From contig NZ_MLHH01000008.1 of assembly GCF_002000125.1 (NCBI RefSeq), positions 1-64,000 on the forward strand: a stretch of DNA of 64,000 bases, written 5' to 3'. Position numbers and translations under genes: made by a program. The stretch's first letter is position 1. Each line of letters starts with the position of its first letter. The DNA is from Rodentibacter heidelbergensis. Its GTDB lineage: Bacteria; Pseudomonadota; Gammaproteobacteria; Enterobacterales; Pasteurellaceae. The notes beneath the pieces are model-generated. The model had not been told where the DNA came from and made no database searches. It saw only the letters and a list, made by a program, of their open reading frames with translations. This document shows positions 31,132 to 40,416 of this stretch, in pieces.

Positions 31132-32706
31132 TTAGTTTTTTGTCAGCAAATGGTGCGGGCGAATGCCTAACAAAACCAACATCGCACCATAAACGAATGC
31201 CGCTAATGTGATTAACCAAGCCAGCCAATGAACCCGTTTTATAAAACTCATCAGCGCCCATTCATTGATCGCAGGGGTGTAATACCACACCGCAGCCCCC
31301 ATCATACAGGCGGCCAACAAAACTTTCACAAAAAAGACCGCACTTTGACGTGAAAAATGGTACACATCAGACTTCGCCAAACCACGATAAAGTAAGTAAG
31401 CATTAAGGGTTGCAGACATCGCCGAGGCCATGGCTAAGCCCACATAGCTAAAGGGAATGGCCAACACATTAAATCCCATATTGCTTACCATTGCGATAAT
31501 GCCGATTTTTACCGGCGTTTTGGTATCTTGCCGTGCGTAATAACCATTAGCGAGAATTTTAATCAGCATAAAACTCAACAAGCCCGCATTAAACGCCCAT
31601 AAGGAATAGGAGGCGGCGTGCACATCGTTAAAGGTGAAACTTCCCCGCATAAAAAGGGTGAGGAGCATGGGTTGTGCCAGTACGGCAATCCCTATTGCTG
31701 CCGGTACGCCCAGTAATAAAATCATCCGTACGCCCCAATCCATGGTGTGGCGAAAATTGAGGACACTTTGTTCGGAATTTTCTTCTCGATTGACGTGATG
31801 ACGAGCGAGGGTTGGTAAAATCACTGTGGAAATGGCGATGCCGAACAAACCGAGAGGAAACTCCAACAATCGGTCGGAATAATAAAGCCAACTAATGGAA
31901 CCGGTCATTAAAAAACTGGCGATGACGGTATCCAGTAATAAATTGATCTGGCTGACGGATACGCCAAAGAGCGCCGGAATCATCAATTTACGAATTTTTA
32001 CCACCCCTTCATCGTGCCACGCCCATTTCGGTTTCACCAAAAGCCCGGCTTTTTTCATAAAAGGAATTTGGAATAAAAATTGCAATAACCCACCCAGAAA
32101 AATCCCAATAGCAAGGGCAAGATCGGGATTATCCATGTTTGGCGCTAAGAAAAGAGCGGTGGCAATCATCGCAATGTTTAATAATACCGGTGAAAAAGAC
32201 ATCACACCAAATTTGCCCAGCGTATTTAACACTGCGCCTGAAAGGGCCACAAAGGTGACAAACCATAAATAGGGAAAGGTGATTTTTAATAATAAAGAGG
32301 CTTGTTCAAATTTATGGGCATCAGGGCCGTCATTTAGCCAATCGGTAAACCAACCTACGCCAAATAATGCGGCAACAATCGGTGAACCGACCATGGCTAA
32401 TAAGGTGACGATACTCACCAACCCGCCTAATGTACCGGAAACTTTTCCGATAAATTCACGGGTTTTATCCAAATCACCGTTTTTACGATATTCTGCCAAG
32501 ACGGGAACAAAGGCTTGGGAAAAAGCACCTTCGGCAAATAAACGACGGAGAAAATTTGGAATACGGTTGGCAAATAAAAAGACATCTGCTGCCGCACCTG
32601 CGCCAATTAGATGGGCGATAACGACATCACGCACTAAACCTAACACACGCGATAATAAGGTCATACTACTGACAATGACACCTGATTTTAAAAGTCGTTT
32701 ACTCAA
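31132..32706 (-). CDS. murJ: lipid II flippase MurJ
   Basis: Inner-membrane flippase of the MOP superfamily that moves lipid II across the membrane for peptidoglycan synthesis. 524 residues with about 14 hydrophobic segments. Family signatures are LLKSGVIVSSMTLLSRVLGLVRD (split: first half LLKSGVIVSSM), ANRIPNFLRRLFAEGAFSQA and ARQDTKTPV. The start codon is TTG at 32706 (MSKRLLKSG) with GGGA about eight bases upstream; a nearby ATG runs into a stop at once. It is divergent from rpsT and lies upstream of ribF. Confidence 0.95.
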   Translation of the reverse strand: MSKRLLKSGVIVSSMTLLSRVLGLVRDVVIAHLIGAGAAADVFLFANRIPNFLRRLFAEGAFSQAFVPVLAEYRKNGDLDKTREFIGKVSGTLGGLVSIVTLLAMVGSPIVAALFGVGWFTDWLNDGPDAHKFEQASLLLKITFPYLWFVTFVALSGAVLNTLGKFGVMSFSPVLLNIAMIATALFLAPNMDNPDLALAIGIFLGGLLQFLFQIPFMKKAGLLVKPKWAWHDEGVVKIRKLMIPALFGVSVSQINLLLDTVIASFLMTGSISWLYYSDRLLEFPLGLFGIAISTVILPTLARHHVNREENSEQSVLNFRHTMDWGVRMILLLGVPAAIGIAVLAQPMLLTLFMRGSFTFNDVHAASYSLWAFNAGLLSFMLIKILANGYYARQDTKTPVKIGIIAMVSNMGFNVLAIPFSYVGLAMASAMSATLNAYLLYRGLAKSDVYHFSRQSAVFFVKVLLAACMMGAAVWYYTPAINEWALMSFIKRVHWLAWLITLAAFVYGAMLVLLGIRPHHLLTKN

Positions 32707-32973
32707 AACATGGTTCCCTTGGCTAAAAATTTTGCTTAATTGTATAGAAATTTTGTTTTTACGCTATATTCTAGGTAAAAAAACTGATAAAATCCGCCCC
32801 ACATCGTTTGTGTGAGCCCCTATTGAAAGCGCTTGTAAAAATAACGATGCTTACTTTCGGTTGTGTCTCACCGAAATCAACACAAATTTTCCATTGACAA
32901 AGGTATAAAATATCGTCATATTGACGCCCTTTATTTTGTCACACTAATTAACAGAAATTTTAGGAGTTTGACC

Positions 32974-33237
32974 TTGGCTAATATCAAGTCAGCAAAAAAA
33001 CGCGCGGTACAATCTGAAAAACGCCGCCAACACAACGCAAGCCAACGCTCTATGATGCGTACTTACATCAAAAAAGTTTATGCTCAAGTAGCAGCAGGTG
33101 AGAAAGCAGCAGCTGAAGCCGCATTCGTTGAAATGCAAAAAGTTGTTGACCGTATGGCTTCAAAAGGCTTAATCCACGCTAACAAAGCAGCGAACCACAA
33201 ATCTAAATTAGCTGCACAAATCAAAAAATTAGCGTAA
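32974..33237 (+). CDS. rpsT: 30S ribosomal protein S20
   Basis: Primary 16S rRNA-binding ribosomal protein, 87 residues, strongly basic, [18 protein letters not shown]. The start codon is TTG at 32974, with AGGAG seven bases upstream (32962-32966). E. coli rpsT also starts with UUG, which is linked to autoregulation of S20 translation. A strong terminator follows. Confidence 0.97.
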   Translation: MANIKSAKKRAVQSEKRRQHNASQRSMMRTYIKKVYAQVAAGEKAAAEAAFVEMQKVVDRMASKGLIHANKAANHKSKLAAQIKKLA

Positions 33238-33252
33238 TTAAAAATAGCTTAA

Positions 33253-33284
33253 AAAAACCGCACTTTTATGTGCGGTTTTTTGTT
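33253..33284. terminator. terminator after rpsT
   Basis: Stem AAAAACCGCAC (33253-33263) and GTGCGGTTTTT (33270-33280), loop TTTTAT, followed by TG TTTTG. One arm holds an uptake signal. It separates rpsT from the convergent TonB receptor gene. Confidence 0.9.
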
Positions 33285-33287
33285 TTG

Positions 33288-35213
33288 TTAGAAGGACCCT
33301 CTCAAGCCAACGTAGAGATTACGACCGTCTTGACCGTAGCCAAGTGTATTTTCATACTTTTTGTCAAATAGGTTATTGAGGTTGGCATACAAGGTTAGGT
33401 TTGGAATGACCTGATAATTCACCCCTAAATTAACCAAAGTATAAGAAGGTAATTGGGTTCGGTGGGTTGAATAGGTTGGCGAGAAATAATTGTCTGTTCG
33501 TTTGCCTACATAAGAAACATTGACATCTGATCCCCATTTTTCCGTGATTTGATAGGATAGTCCTGCATTTGCCGTATGTTTCGGACGGCGTAGCAATGTG
33601 CGACCATTGCTCTCTTTACTATTGGTATAGGTGTAGTTTGCATAAGCGGTTAAATCATCGGTTAATTTGCCACGATAAGCAATTTCTACCCCCTTGATTT
33701 TGGTTTTACCGTCAAGGTTTATCGCTCGGGAAATGTAGGTTGTAAAATCAATGATTTCACTACTGATAAAGTTTTCAACACGACGATGAAAATAAGTGAT
33801 ATCCAAACTGTGTTGTTTATTATGAGTTTCTAATAATACCCCTACATCACCACCACGGCTTTTTTCCGGTTTTAAATTTGGATTGCCGATATAGCGACCA
33901 TTATATCCGTAATATTCGGTAATCGTTGGGTTTTGGATAGCACTGCCAACGCTTGCGTGGACTTTTAGGTTCGGAGTGAAACGATAAGTGCCGGACAGGC
34001 GTCCTGTGAAGGAGTTTTCGTATTCAGAACTGTTGGTATAACGACCACTTAGACTAAGACTATGATCGTTCTCGCTGAATAAACGATATTCTGCGGCAAT
34101 GCTTTTTTCTGTCAGTTTTTTCTCACCAATATTGTTGAAGTAGCTCGATTGGTAATCTGTGCGTTGATATTCACCGAATAAACTCAATCCTTGAGTGATA
34201 GCCCCTTCTTGATCAAAATTAATGTCTAGCTGGTAGTTTGCATTGAATTTTTTACCTTCATAGTTACTGTTAAAACCAAAGGTATCACTCTTTGTTTTAA
34301 TATGACTGACAGCAACGCGATGTTTGAAGCGATCTTTATCACTTCCCCAATAGCCCCCTAATTTAAATAATGTTTCACGGGTACGGGTGTAATGATGTTT
34401 TTCATCCGTTAAGTTATTATCAAAGTTAACAGTTTGAGAATAATGTGAGCTTAATAATTCAATTCCTTTACTCCCGTCATCATAGCCGAAACGTGCAGAG
34501 GTATTATCACGGTGGAATTTATCTTTTTCATTCGCTCCACCTGTTGTGACTGCGGTATGATCTTCTGCAGTGTAATGAAAACGATCTTGGCTTAATGCAG
34601 AAATTCCACTTGTGCGATGACTGTCACCGTGAACTGAGTAATAAAATCCCTCGTTATAGCCAGAAACGGTGACCGAGCTATCACGAGTACGATGTGAGCC
34701 GACACCTAAGTCAAAATCAACATTAAAGGGTTTATCTTTGTACAGCCCGCTTTTGGTGGTGATATAAATCACACCACCCATGGCATCACTTCCCCAAAGG
34801 GCAGATTGTTCGCCACGTAGTACTTCAATACGTTCAATGTTACTCAATGATAAGCCACCGAAATCATAACCGTATCCACTTACCGGGTTTACTTTTACTC
34901 CATCAATCACAACGACAGTGTGATTGGCATCCGCACCACGCAAGTAAAAATTGGTTAAGGCACCCCGCCCGCCAGCGGCACTTATCGCTACACCCGGCAC
35001 CGTTTTCAATACATCACTGACATAAGTGGCATTGCGTGATGCAAAATCTTGTTCAGTTAACACGGTGACAGAGGAGGCGGTTTGATCTTGGTTAACGGGG
35101 GTAGCGTAAGCCGAATACACATTAATGGCAGGGAGTTCTGTGGTGGCCGATTGTGCATAGCTAAAAGCGGAAGCACTCAGTAAAAGTGCGGTTGTTATCA
35201 GGTTTTTTTTCAT
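33288..35213 (-). CDS. TonB-dependent outer-membrane receptor, BtuB-like
   Basis: Outer-membrane beta-barrel that imports a scarce ligand with energy from TonB. From ATG 35213 (AAGGA nine bases upstream) it has 641 residues: a signal peptide ending in SYAQS, a TonB-box/plug domain with VSDVLKTVPGVAI, NFYLRGADANHTVVVIDGVKV and IEVLRGEQSALWGSDAMGGVI, then a long Tyr-rich barrel ending in F (VGLRGSF). The plug is most like BtuB, so cobalamin is a reasonable guess, but an iron or haem ligand is possible. No cobalamin riboswitch or clear Fur site was seen upstream, and no transporter genes are adjacent. Confidence 0.88.
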   Translation of the reverse strand: MKKNLITTALLLSASAFSYAQSATTELPAINVYSAYATPVNQDQTASSVTVLTEQDFASRNATYVSDVLKTVPGVAISAAGGRGALTNFYLRGADANHTVVVIDGVKVNPVSGYGYDFGGLSLSNIERIEVLRGEQSALWGSDAMGGVIYITTKSGLYKDKPFNVDFDLGVGSHRTRDSSVTVSGYNEGFYYSVHGDSHRTSGISALSQDRFHYTAEDHTAVTTGGANEKDKFHRDNTSARFGYDDGSKGIELLSSHYSQTVNFDNNLTDEKHHYTRTRETLFKLGGYWGSDKDRFKHRVAVSHIKTKSDTFGFNSNYEGKKFNANYQLDINFDQEGAITQGLSLFGEYQRTDYQSSYFNNIGEKKLTEKSIAAEYRLFSENDHSLSLSGRYTNSSEYENSFTGRLSGTYRFTPNLKVHASVGSAIQNPTITEYYGYNGRYIGNPNLKPEKSRGGDVGVLLETHNKQHSLDITYFHRRVENFISSEIIDFTTYISRAINLDGKTKIKGVEIAYRGKLTDDLTAYANYTYTNSKESNGRTLLRRPKHTANAGLSYQITEKWGSDVNVSYVGKRTDNYFSPTYSTHRTQLPSYTLVNLGVNYQVIPNLTLYANLNNLFDKKYENTLGYGQDGRNLYVGLRGSF

Positions 35214-35407
35214 TAAGATGTTCCTTTGGTTAATAAAGGGCATATTTTGACATAACCTCTTTTTTCTTTCCTAATCGAGATTTTTCATATCAAGTGTGAA
35301 TTTTATTCATAAAAACACATCGATTTTTCACCGCACTTTTCGCCTTTATCCGCCTCTTGGTTTCAAGTATAATGGCGACATTTTTTATCACAGTAATCGT
35401 CAAAATT

Positions 35408-36316
35408 ATGAGCAATCAATTCAATATAAAAACATTCCAAGGCATGATTCTCGCCCTACAAGATTATTGGGCAAAACAAGGTTGCACTATTGTTCAGCCC
35501 TTTGATATGGAAGTGGGGGCAGGTACATCCCACCCGATGACGGCATTGCGAGCATTAGGCCCGGAGCCGATGGCATTTGCTTATGTTCAGCCTTCTCGCC
35601 GCCCGACAGATGGCCGCTACGGTGAAAATCCAAATCGCTTACAACACTACTATCAATTCCAAGTGGTGATTAAACCCTCACCGGATAATATTCAAGAATT
35701 GTATTTAGGTTCTCTCGAAATGCTCGGTTTTGATCCGACCCAAAACGATATTCGTTTTGTGGAAGATAACTGGGAAAACCCAACTCTTGGCGCTTGGGGA
35801 TTGGGTTGGGAAGTTTGGTTGAACGGAATGGAAGTGACACAATTTACCTATTTCCAACAAGTGGGCGGTTTAGAATGTAAACCGGTAACAGGCGAAGTGA
35901 CTTACGGTTTAGAACGCTTGGCGATGTATATTCAAGGTGTGGACAGTGTGTATGACTTAGTTTGGTCAGACGGCCCGCTTGGCAAAACCATCTATGGTGA
36001 TGTCTTCCATCAAAACGAAGTGGAGCAGTCCACTTATAATTTTGAATATGCCAACACAGATTTCTTATTCTACTGTTTCGATCAATACGAAAAAGAAGCG
36101 CAAGCATTATTGGCATTAGAAAAACCATTACCATTACCTGCCTATGAGCGTATTTTAAAAGCGGCACACAGTTTTAACTTGCTTGATGCCCGCAAAGCGA
36201 TTTCAGTGACGGAACGCCAACGCTATATTTTACGCATTCGAGCCTTAACCAAAGGGGTGGCAGAAGCCTATTATGCCAGCCGTGAGGCCTTAGGTTTCCC
36301 CGGTTGTAAAAAATAA
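35408..36316 (+). CDS. glyQ: glycyl-tRNA synthetase alpha subunit
   Basis: Catalytic alpha subunit of the tetrameric class II glycyl-tRNA synthetase. 302 residues from ATG 35408, [21 protein letters not shown]; family motifs are [19 protein letters not shown] and [19 protein letters not shown]. The start has only a weak ribosome site. The beta subunit gene glyS is about 4.1 kb downstream rather than adjacent. Confidence 0.97.
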   Translation: MSNQFNIKTFQGMILALQDYWAKQGCTIVQPFDMEVGAGTSHPMTALRALGPEPMAFAYVQPSRRPTDGRYGENPNRLQHYYQFQVVIKPSPDNIQELYLGSLEMLGFDPTQNDIRFVEDNWENPTLGAWGLGWEVWLNGMEVTQFTYFQQVGGLECKPVTGEVTYGLERLAMYIQGVDSVYDLVWSDGPLGKTIYGDVFHQNEVEQSTYNFEYANTDFLFYCFDQYEKEAQALLALEKPLPLPAYERILKAAHSFNLLDARKAISVTERQRYILRIRALTKGVAEAYYASREALGFPGCKK

Positions 36317-36362
36317 CCCGAAAAACGACCGCACTTTAGACAGGATTAAACAGGAGATAAAA

Positions 36363-37010
36363 ATGACTGATTACCAATATCCAAAAGACATTTACACGGA
36401 AGCCGAACCGGATGTGAATACCTTGGCTCATCTTGGGCCTTTAGCCGGTATGGCAGGGATTTGGGAAGGAAAACGTGGGTTGGATATCAATCCGAAAGCG
36501 GAAGGTGCGGAAAAAGACCCTTATATCGAACGAATTGAATTACAACCTATTGATGCCCAAACAAACGGTCCTCAACTTTTTTATGGTTTACGTTATCACA
36601 CCCGCATCGTTCAACCCAATGAGGTGGAAACTTTCCACGATCAAGTGGGCTATTGGTTATGGGAGCCGGCAACAGGAAACATTCTTTTCACTTTAAGTAT
36701 TCCTCGTGGACAAACCTTGATGGCAACGGGCAATGCCAGCCCTGATGCAAAAGAATTTACCGTGAAAGCGGTGCGGGGTTCGCTTACCAATGGCATTATC
36801 TCCAATCCGTTTATTGAACAGAACTTCACTACTGAAAGTTACACCATTACGGTGAAAATCAACGATGACGGTACTTGGTCTTATGAGCAAGATACAGTGA
36901 TGATTATCCCAAACTATGACGAGCCTTTTCATCATACGGATCGTAATCGCCTCACGAAAATTGCAGAACCGACATTTAACCCAACTGCTTTGGCTGCGCA
37001 AGCACAATAG
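36363..37010 (+). CDS. FABP-like/nitrobindin-type heme-binding beta-barrel protein
   Basis: Soluble 215-residue protein of the FABP-like (DUF1794, nitrobindin/THAP4-related) family, which forms a ten-stranded barrel and in some members binds ferric haem. The family motif GxWxG is GIWEG at 32-36, and the conserved C-terminal histidine region is HHTDRNRLTKI (from 190). A good ribosome site (CAGGAG) precedes the start. The ligand of this bacterial branch is unproven. It lies between glyQ and glyS with accessory genes. Confidence 0.82.
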   Translation: MTDYQYPKDIYTEAEPDVNTLAHLGPLAGMAGIWEGKRGLDINPKAEGAEKDPYIERIELQPIDAQTNGPQLFYGLRYHTRIVQPNEVETFHDQVGYWLWEPATGNILFTLSIPRGQTLMATGNASPDAKEFTVKAVRGSLTNGIISNPFIEQNFTTESYTITVKINDDGTWSYEQDTVMIIPNYDEPFHHTDRNRLTKIAEPTFNPTALAAQAQ

Positions 37011-37034
37011 CGGCTTGGATAAGGGGGAAGCCTA

Positions 37035-38315
37035 ATGATGAAACGTATCTTTACAAAAATTTCCCGAAATTTAACCGCACTTTTCTGCCTTTTGCTCTTT
37101 ATTAATGAGGCAGGGGCGAGTGAACAGAAGGACTTATCATCAAAGGATTATCATTTAGATAAGGTGTTGATTTTTAGCCGTCATGGATTACGTTCACCGG
37201 TGGAAAAAGATCCACAGGAAATGGCTAAATATTCCCCTTATCCTTGGGCGAAATGGGATGTTCCATCCGGCTATCTCACACCGAAAGGCACGATTTTAGA
37301 AACTTATTTGGGACAATATTTGGGGCAGTGGTTTAAACAAAATGGCTTACTCACCACAGAACGTTGTGCCACTGGTGAAGGCATTTTTGTTTACGCAAAC
37401 AGTGTGCAACGCACTATTGCCACAGGGCAGGCGCTCATTGCTGGGGCTTTTGCAGGGTGTCATGTTGCTTTGCAACATCAAGGTAAAATAGGTGACGAAA
37501 AAGATCCTATTTTTCACACTCAGGCAAAAAATCTTAATACTGCCTTGATTGAACAAGCTAAAAAAAATGTTGATTTAACCGCTTTACAGCAAAAACTCGC
37601 CCCAAATTACGCTTTGTTAAGTGAACTGATCGATTATCAAAATTCACCAAATTGTTTACAAAAAGCCGAATGTGATTTGGGGGGAAAGCAAGGGGAATAT
37701 CGTATCGAAGAGGGAAAATCGGTACGGATTACCGGTTCGATCAGCACCGCTAAAAAAATAGTGAGCAGTTTATTACTGGCACATTATGTGGGCAAATCAC
37801 CAAACGAGATTGCCAATGGTAACATTGATAGCTTGCAAAAATGGCAGGCTATCAATGAAATCAAAAATGAATATTACCGAACGCTATTTAAAAATAATCA
37901 AGAGTTGGCACAACATGTGGCTTACCCCTTGTTGCAATTTATTCAGCAACAATTAGAGAGCGAAAATAAAATCATGCTCCTGGTGGGGCATGATTCCAAC
38001 ATTGTCGCATTGCTTGCCGCCCTTGGGGCTGAGCCTTATGAGTTAGAAAATTCTTTGGAAAATATTCCCATCGGCGGAAAACTGATGTTTGAAGTGTGGA
38101 AACACAAGGTAAGCGGTAAACCGAAATTTCGCTTGGAATATGTTTACCAAACCACCGAACAGTTAATCAATCTGACACCGTTAAATTTATCAACGCCTCC
38201 TCATCGTATTCCGCTTACATTGGCAGGTTGCAACAGGGATAATGACGGCTTATGTGACTATGCCGATTTTCAGCAAATTTTGCAGCGGAGTTTAAGGAAT
38301 AAAACAGAAAAATGA
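37035..38315 (+). CDS. histidine acid phosphatase, glucose-1-phosphatase-like
   Basis: Periplasmic branch-2 histidine phosphatase that forms a phosphohistidine intermediate. The 426 residues begin with a signal peptide (about 1-28, AGAS). The catalytic motif is FSRHGLRSP with His50, and the proton-donor motif is VGHDSNIVA with His319-Asp320. HDSNI and the region PIGGKLMFEVWKHK are close to Agp (glucose-1-phosphatase) of enterobacteria. Substrate could also be phytate or another phosphate ester. The next gene starts inside its last codons, giving a four-base overlap. Confidence 0.88.
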   Translation: MMKRIFTKISRNLTALFCLLLFINEAGASEQKDLSSKDYHLDKVLIFSRHGLRSPVEKDPQEMAKYSPYPWAKWDVPSGYLTPKGTILETYLGQYLGQWFKQNGLLTTERCATGEGIFVYANSVQRTIATGQALIAGAFAGCHVALQHQGKIGDEKDPIFHTQAKNLNTALIEQAKKNVDLTALQQKLAPNYALLSELIDYQNSPNCLQKAECDLGGKQGEYRIEEGKSVRITGSISTAKKIVSSLLLAHYVGKSPNEIANGNIDSLQKWQAINEIKNEYYRTLFKNNQELAQHVAYPLLQFIQQQLESENKIMLLVGHDSNIVALLAALGAEPYELENSLENIPIGGKLMFEVWKHKVSGKPKFRLEYVYQTTEQLINLTPLNLSTPPHRIPLTLAGCNRDNDGLCDYADFQQILQRSLRNKTEK

Positions 38316-38764
38316 TGTCAACCCATAAAATCAGTTTTTGGCAATTCCTATTTAAAATTGGCGATGATTATTTAACGTTCCTACGCAACCTAACACCTGC
38401 GGTATTATTTTTGGCGTTAGCGTTGTTTATGTTCAGTTCTATGGAACGAGCCAAACAGAGTGTTGATATTGGATTAATGCTTTTCTTTGGCCTATCATCG
38501 GCATTTATTGCTTTTAGTGTTATCTTGATTAACATTGTCGGCTTTACCAAAAAAATGCTTAAAGCATTAAATGAATTACATCATAAAGACGAAACTCAGC
38601 AAGAAATTAACAGGGAAATGTTCAATTATCTATGGCAAGAAACCAATGCCAAACAGCTTGTTTTCTTCCTTGTAGTAAATATCGTTGCAGTATTTATGGT
38701 GTTCGTCTTTGGCATCCGCTATACCTTGAATTTTTATAGTTCGATTGGGGCGTTAGCGGGGTAG
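38312..38764 (+). CDS. hypothetical inner-membrane protein, 150 aa
   Basis: Not recognised. It has three hydrophobic segments (about residues 28-44, 52-74 and 115-140) and a charged loop rich in Lys, His and Glu between the second and third. Its start overlaps the phosphatase stop by four bases, so the two are translationally coupled. It may be a small accessory membrane protein. Confidence 0.6.
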   Translation: MMSTHKISFWQFLFKIGDDYLTFLRNLTPAVLFLALALFMFSSMERAKQSVDIGLMLFFGLSSAFIAFSVILINIVGFTKKMLKALNELHHKDETQQEINREMFNYLWQETNAKQLVFFLVVNIVAVFMVFVFGIRYTLNFYSSIGALAG

Positions 38765-38767
38765 GGA

Positions 38768-39142
38768 ATGATTCAACCTTATGAAAAATATTTAAAAGAA
38801 AATGCTCAAAAATTACGCATTAATCAAACTGATCCTGAACGAAAGCTATGGCAAAGGATTAATCGGGATCAATTATTAGGCTTTCGATTTAATCGACAAA
38901 AGCCACTTTTGAATTACATTGTGGATTTTTATTGTGCGAAAGCAAAATTGATTATTGAGCTGGACGGTAGCCAACACTACGAACCTGATTATCAAGAAAA
39001 AGATGCATTACGAGATGCGGAATTAACTTCGTTAGGCTTCACTGTGATGCGATTTAGCAATGATGAAGTGATGCGTGAAATTGAGGGTGTGGTTGAGCAG
39101 ATTTATTTGTTTTTGGAGAATAAATTGACAAATCTCCCCTAA
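38768..39142 (+). CDS. DUF559 family endonuclease-like protein
   Basis: 124-residue protein of the DUF559 family, which has the PD-(D/E)xK nuclease fold related to very-short-patch repair (Vsr) endonucleases. The core is LLNYIVDFYCAKAKLIIELDG with Asp53, Glu64 and Asp66 as likely metal ligands, then SLGFTVMRFSNDEVM. The start follows the previous stop by three bases. Its last codons (Asn-Leu-Pro-stop) lie inside the first unit of the tandem array, so the array begins within the gene. The reaction and DNA target are unknown. Confidence 0.85.
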   Translation: MIQPYEKYLKENAQKLRINQTDPERKLWQRINRDQLLGFRFNRQKPLLNYIVDFYCAKAKLIIELDGSQHYEPDYQEKDALRDAELTSLGFTVMRFSNDEVMREIEGVVEQIYLFLENKLTNLP

Positions 39143-40216
39143 CCCCTCTTTGCTAAAGAGGGAGATTTCTTTAGTAGAATAATTGATTGGTGTGATTGGA
39201 TATGAGGTTGAGTGACTTCTGCCAAATCTCCCCTAACCCCTCTTTGCTAAAGAGGGGGATTCTTTTAGTAGAATAATTGATTGGGGGTGATTGGATATGA
39301 GGTTGAGTGACTTCTGCCAAATCTTCCCTAACCCCTCTTTGTTAAAGAGGGGGATTCTTTTAGTAGAATAATTAATTGGGGGGGCTTGGATATGAGGTTG
39401 AGTGACTTCTGCCAAATCTTCCCTAACTCCTCTTTGCTAACGAGGGGGATTTCTTTAGTAGAATAATGGATTGGGGTGATTGGATATGAGGTTGAGTGGC
39501 TTCTGCCAAATCTCCCCTAACTCCTCTTTGCTAAAGAGGGGGATTTCTTTAGTAGAATAATTGATTGGGGGTGATTGGATATGAGGTCGAGTGACTTTTG
39601 CCAAATTTCCCCTAACCCCTCTTTGCTAAAGAGGGGAATTTCTTTAGTAGAATAATTGATTGGTGTGATTGGGTATGAGGGTGAGTGACTTCTGCCAAAT
39701 TTCCCCTAACTCCTCTTTGCTAAAGAGGGGGATTCTTTTAGTAGAATAATTGATTGGAGGTGATTGGATATGAGGTTGAGTGACTTCAGCCAAATCTCCC
39801 CTAACCCCTCTTTGCTAAAGAGGAGGAAATTCTTTAGTAGAATAATTGATTGGGGGGGATTGGATATGAGGTTGAGTGGCTTCTGCCAAATCTCCCCTAA
39901 CCCCTCTTTACTAAAGAGGGGGATTCCTTTAGTAGAATAATTGATTAGGGTAGTTGGGTATGAGGTTGAGTGGCTTCTGCCAAATCTCCCCTAACCCCTC
40001 TTTGCTAAAGAGGGGGATTTCTTTAGTAGAATAATTGATTAGGGTGGTTGGGTATGAGGTTGAGTGACTTCTGCCAAATCTCCCCTACCCCTCTTTGCTA
40101 AAGAGGGGGATTCTTTTAGTAGAATAATTGATTGGGGGTGATTGGATATGAGGTTGAGTGACTTCTGCCAAATCTTCCCTAACCCCTCTTTGCTCAAAGG
40201 GGAGGATTTCTTTAGT
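39129..40216. repeat. tandem array of twelve 94-95-bp palindrome-containing units
   Basis: Twelve direct copies in a row. The CCTCTTT core of each begins at 39145, 39239, 39334, 39429, 39523, 39618, 39712, 39807, 39903, 39997, 40090 and 40185, so the spacing is 93-96 bp. Each unit has a hairpin-forming palindrome, CCCCTCTTTGCTAAAGAGGGG, then TTAGTAGAATAATTGATT, then GATTGGATATGAGGTTGAGTG, then CTTCTGCCAAATCTCCCC. Units differ by scattered substitutions and single-base indels. There are no unique spacers, so it is not a CRISPR array. It begins inside the end of the DUF559 gene and ends about 200 bp before glyS. Confidence 0.95.
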
Positions 40217-40304
40217 GAAATATAAAATAGTAGTAAAGGTCTAAGTTATACCGATCTTATAAGATGTCTACAATATTAAAGTAGAATATTGAAAATTAAT
40301 TTAG

Positions 40305-40356
40305 CCTCGATCCAATCCCCTCTTTAGCAAAGAGGGGTAGGGGAGATTTGGCAGAA
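40305..40356. repeat. inverted partial copy of the tandem unit
   Basis: CCCCTCTTTAGCAAAGAGGGG at 40317-40337, followed by TAGGGGAGATTTGGCAGAA, is the reverse complement of the palindrome and flank of the array unit (TTCTGCCAAATCTCCCCTA...). The sequence to its left, CCTCGATCCAATC, resembles the complement of GATTGGATATGAGG in the unit with two bases missing. It lies about 100 bp after the array and 60 bp before glyS; between them (40217-40304) nothing else is recognised. Confidence 0.85.
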
Positions 40357-40416
40357 ATGAAAAACGAAGAAAATAGTAATGTTAACCCACGGAATTTTTA
40401 GATAAGAGAAAAACCA

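Noticed and set aside
32279-32815. 178-residue open frame on the plus strand
   Set aside because: It lies antisense to murJ, has low-complexity basic sequence and no recognisable domain.
35214-35407. cobalamin riboswitch or Fur box upstream of the TonB receptor
   Set aside because: The intergenic space is short and shared with glyQ, and no conserved B12 box or Fur palindrome was seen.
39129-40216. CRISPR array
   Set aside because: Units of about 95 bp are nearly identical along their whole length, with no unique spacers, and no cas genes are in the window.
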